Below are positions 61,924 to 64,000 of a DNA stretch of 64,000 nt, one piece after another. The stretch comes from Saprospirales bacterium (GTDB taxonomy: Bacteria; Bacteroidota; Bacteroidia; Chitinophagales; Saprospiraceae). The stretch lies in NCBI GenBank assembly GCA_016711045.1, contig JADJTT010000003.1:434001-498000 (forward strand). The letters are read 5' to 3'. The notes beneath the pieces are model-generated. The model searched no databases, was not told the origin of the DNA, and saw nothing but the letters and a program-made list of their open reading frames with translations. Made by a program: the position numbers and the translations under genes. Within the stretch, counting starts at the first letter, position 1, and the number at the start of each line of letters is the position of its first letter.

Positions 61924-62868
61924 TTATTCCGTAAAGCCATACAATAAATCCTTCAGGCTGGAGCCTTTAAATTCCGGCACTTCGTATGCTTTATGAAACG
62001 ATTCAACAGACTGGTTGATCTCAAATCTCAGCTGCATCCAGGCCTCCGGGAGATTTTTCTGACAAGCTGCACGTAGGGTATGATGATCCAGGATCAATTG
62101 GAACTTTTGATAATACCGTCCTCCCTGTTGAATATGAACCTGGTAATTGCGCATAAAGTTTAGCAACCTGTCTACTGAAAACTCGAGATTGATATGGTCG
62201 CGCAGAAGCTGCTGCTGGTCTGCAGGGGCTCCCGTTTCCATACGACGACGCATAGATTGAATATGTTGTTCCAGGGCCAGGAATACTGCTTCCCAATCGT
62301 CGGTGTTTCGGCATTGGTCCAGCGTTTTTGTGTAGCCGATCACCTGGGTGTAATCTTCAAACAGTTCGAGGCATTCCTGCTGCAGTTGGCTATTGGATTG
62401 GATCAGGTATGCTGTTTCATAGTAGATGAGGTGGAGGTCGGCATTAATGTCCAGCGCAAAATCCAGGAGACAAAAAAGTTGTTCCCGCGCTTCCGCATCC
62501 ATGCCGGTTGGGCCCGGTTGTGCGTGCACCTCCGCCAGGAAGAAGCCCGCAGCGAGGTGAGGGTTTTCAAAAACAAAGGCCGGCATAGGCCGGCGGGAGG
62601 AGGCATGCATAAACTCCCGGAAACCTTCATAAGAACCCGGGGTGCACAGCGCCTGCACCAGTTGATCTGTGTGCATAGCGGAAAAGTGGTGATCCAGGCT
62701 CAGGATTTTCTCATAGAGCAAGCGGATCAACTCCAGCCCCTTTTTAAACCTCATTTGGGACAGCGCCAGTTCGTCGGTCTGGGGCATTTGGGAATTTCTC
62801 AAATCCGATCCAGACCCCAAAAGGAGGAGCACGATCGCTATCCAGCCAAAACCTGACCTTACATTCAT
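61924..62868 (-). CDS. Exported helical protein, paralogue of the 63298 gene
   Basis: 314 residues from ATG 62868 (MNVRSGFGWIAIVLLLLGSG, a signal peptide); a longer frame to 63228 crosses the neighbouring gene and is rejected. The rest is mostly helical: ELIRLLYEKILSLDHHF, ELFEDYTQVIGYTKTLDQCR, DHINLEFSVDRLLNFMRNYQV, and the ending FKGSSLKDLLYGFTE. The last about 220 residues match the protein at 63298 in order and motifs (DDWEAVFLALE / DDWETVYLELD; YYQKF; LKDLLYG). No family is recognised. Confidence 0.72.
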   Translation of the reverse strand: MNVRSGFGWIAIVLLLLGSGSDLRNSQMPQTDELALSQMRFKKGLELIRLLYEKILSLDHHFSAMHTDQLVQALCTPGSYEGFREFMHASSRRPMPAFVFENPHLAAGFFLAEVHAQPGPTGMDAEAREQLFCLLDFALDINADLHLIYYETAYLIQSNSQLQQECLELFEDYTQVIGYTKTLDQCRNTDDWEAVFLALEQHIQSMRRRMETGAPADQQQLLRDHINLEFSVDRLLNFMRNYQVHIQQGGRYYQKFQLILDHHTLRAACQKNLPEAWMQLRFEINQSVESFHKAYEVPEFKGSSLKDLLYGFTE

Positions 62869-62872
62869 CTCC

Positions 62873-63286
62873 TTATTTCTCTCCTTGTCCCTTCCATTCG
62901 AAATAGATTTTATTCTTTTCCCGGATACCGCTGATATGCTCCGGTGCGGCATTTCTTTTTTCAGCGGGCAGGAAAGGAAGGAAAAGAGCGGTTGGGAGGT
63001 AGCATACCTCCGCCGTACTATCCATTGACTCATCCCAGAAGATGGCCCAAAGCGTGAAATGGAAGCTGTTGGTCGAGTCCATCCAGGCTTCTCCGAATGC
63101 TTCCGGCTGCCACTTACCGCCCCATTCCACCTCCTCGATCCGGCAGATCTGCCCGCGCCCGGCACAATCGCGGGTAGGTTCCCCAAAGTCAACACCCACC
63201 AGTCGATGGGCGGGGTCGGAGGGAGCAATGACCTGAACGCATAAGGTCATAAAAAAAGCGCTTAATGGTTTCCATATTGGATTCAT
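62873..63286 (-). CDS. Small exported protein between two paralogues
   Basis: 137 residues. The hydrophobic start (MNPIWKPLSAFFMTLCVQVI) is a probable signal peptide. The mature part is Trp-rich with two to three Cys (RDCAGRGQICRIEEVEWGG), which suggests a small disulphide-bonded domain. It ends in a lysine-rich tail. It lies 12 bases after the 63298 gene and 4 bases before the 61924 gene, so the three look like one operon. No family is recognised. Confidence 0.65.
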   Translation of the reverse strand: MNPIWKPLSAFFMTLCVQVIAPSDPAHRLVGVDFGEPTRDCAGRGQICRIEEVEWGGKWQPEAFGEAWMDSTNSFHFTLWAIFWDESMDSTAEVCYLPTALFLPFLPAEKRNAAPEHISGIREKNKIYFEWKGQGEK

Positions 63287-63297
63287 GTGTATCGTTT

Positions 63298-64000
63298 TTA
63301 TTCCACCATGCCATACAAGAGGTCTTTCATCCGGGAGCCTTGTATTTCCGGGAGGTTGTAGGTATTGGTAAACTTGTCGATGGTTTGGCGGATATCCTTT
63401 TGCAGTTCCTCAAACTGGTAGGGCAGGTCCTGCTTGCAAATGGCTTCATTGTCGTAGGTGGAAATGATATTGTCAAATTTTTGGTAATACTGGGTTCCCT
63501 GGGTTACGAACAATTGGTACTTTCCGATGAAGTCGGCCACCCGTTGGGTAGCAAATTCCAGGTTTATCCGTTCCCGTGTCAGGCGATTCTTTTGGGTGGG
63601 ATCCAGTCCGGACGCAGGAAGCGCCGTTTCCAATGTGCGTACAAATTCATCGAGCTCCAGATAGACGGTTTCCCAATCGTCGCTAATCCTGCATTTTTCC
63701 AGGGGTACGAGGTAACCCACCACTTTGACATAATCCTCAAAAAGGCGCTCACATTCCTCTTTAAGCGATTGATTGGCTTTTTTCAGGTACTCTGTTTCAT
63801 GTTGGATAATGCTCAGCTCTGCCCCCATGCGGACGGTAAAATCGAGGATACAGGAAATCGCTTCAAATTCTTTTTGTTTTTCCTTGGGTTCTCCTTCACC
63901 GACAACGGTAGCTACCAGGGAAAAAGCCGCTGTCAGATAAGGGTTGGTATGCAGCAGTGCGGGCAATTGGAGTGCGTTTTTCTTTTTCAATTGTTCTTCC
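63298..64000 (-). CDS. Exported helical protein, paralogue of the 61924 gene, 5' part outside the window
   Basis: The frame is open to the right edge (reading EEQLKKKNALQLP), so the start lies beyond 64000; 234 residues are visible. It matches the 61924 gene through its length: HTNPYLTAAFSLVAT, LFEDYVKVVGYLVPLEKCR, DDWETVYLELDEFV, INLEFATQRVADFIGKYQLF, QYYQKFDNII, and GSRMKDLLYGMVE at the end. It probably also has an N-terminal signal peptide. Function unknown. Confidence 0.72.
   Translation of the reverse strand, partial: EEQLKKKNALQLPALLHTNPYLTAAFSLVATVVGEGEPKEKQKEFEAISCILDFTVRMGAELSIIQHETEYLKKANQSLKEECERLFEDYVKVVGYLVPLEKCRISDDWETVYLELDEFVRTLETALPASGLDPTQKNRLTRERINLEFATQRVADFIGKYQLFVTQGTQYYQKFDNIISTYDNEAICKQDLPYQFEELQKDIRQTIDKFTNTYNLPEIQGSRMKDLLYGMVE

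Noticed and set aside
62869..63228. N-terminal extension of the 61924 gene by 120 codons
   Set aside because: It would overlap most of the 62873-63286 gene in another frame. The ATG at 62868 gives a clean signal peptide.

Overview
The window comes from a member of the phylum Bacteroidota, most likely a Saprospiria-type marine or freshwater bacterium. The grounds are: several promoters that fit the Bacteroidota form (TTG, about 20 bases, TAnnTTTG); type IX secretion and gliding genes (gldJ, a porP/sprF-like gene, porU, porV); proteins with T9SS sorting domains; ExbB-ExbD-ExbD, BatE-like and OstA-like genes; a DAHP synthase-chorismate mutase fusion; and a carotenoid cluster whose three activities match the end of the saproxanthin pathway. 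The genus assignment is inference.

Layout. 0-3.1 kb: small membrane protein, lipoproteins and a likely 33-residue membrane peptide. 3.4-9.2 kb: DAHP synthase/chorismate mutase, a steroid-reductase-like membrane protein, a sugar transferase plus aminotransferase pair, initiator tRNA-Met, and a phosphopantetheinyl transferase (PPTase). 9.25-19.9 kb: an 8.9-kb gene for a 2981-residue PUFA-synthase-like megasynthase (KS-AT-KS-ACPx5-KR-DH), preceded by an acyl-CoA dehydrogenase and followed by the PPTase. All three face the same way and look like one lipid or polyketide system. 20-28 kb: cytochrome c, glycosyltransferases, mgsA, terC, fabI, recN. 28-36.4 kb: aspartyl protease with PDZ, rplU, rpmA with a C-terminal helix-hairpin-helix extension, BatE-like and OstA-like genes, the ExbB/ExbD operon. 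36.4-48.8 kb: tRNA-Ser, tatD, RNase H, a degenerate arginase-fold protein, murF, gldJ and the T9SS genes. 48.8-56.1 kb: RNase P RNA, a large histidine kinase, and crtD-cruF-crtZ. 56.1-64 kb: sucD, ftsB-like, eno, carA, a T9SS-secreted propeller protein and a tandem pair of paralogous secreted proteins, the last running off the right edge.

Three things stand out. First, all five carrier-protein repeats of the megasynthase have threonine where the phosphopantetheine-bearing serine normally lies (LGxDT instead of LGxDS). Second, the intergenic regions carry unusually long palindromes, including perfect spacer-free ones of 52 and 64 bp, several set directly upstream of promoters or gene starts. 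Third, five single-base homopolymer frameshifts interrupt otherwise well-conserved genes, three of them in adjacent T9SS genes. These are either assembly errors or real slippage/inactivation.

All calls were made by reading the sequence. No database search, alignment software or folding program was used. Family names rest on recognised motifs and architecture.
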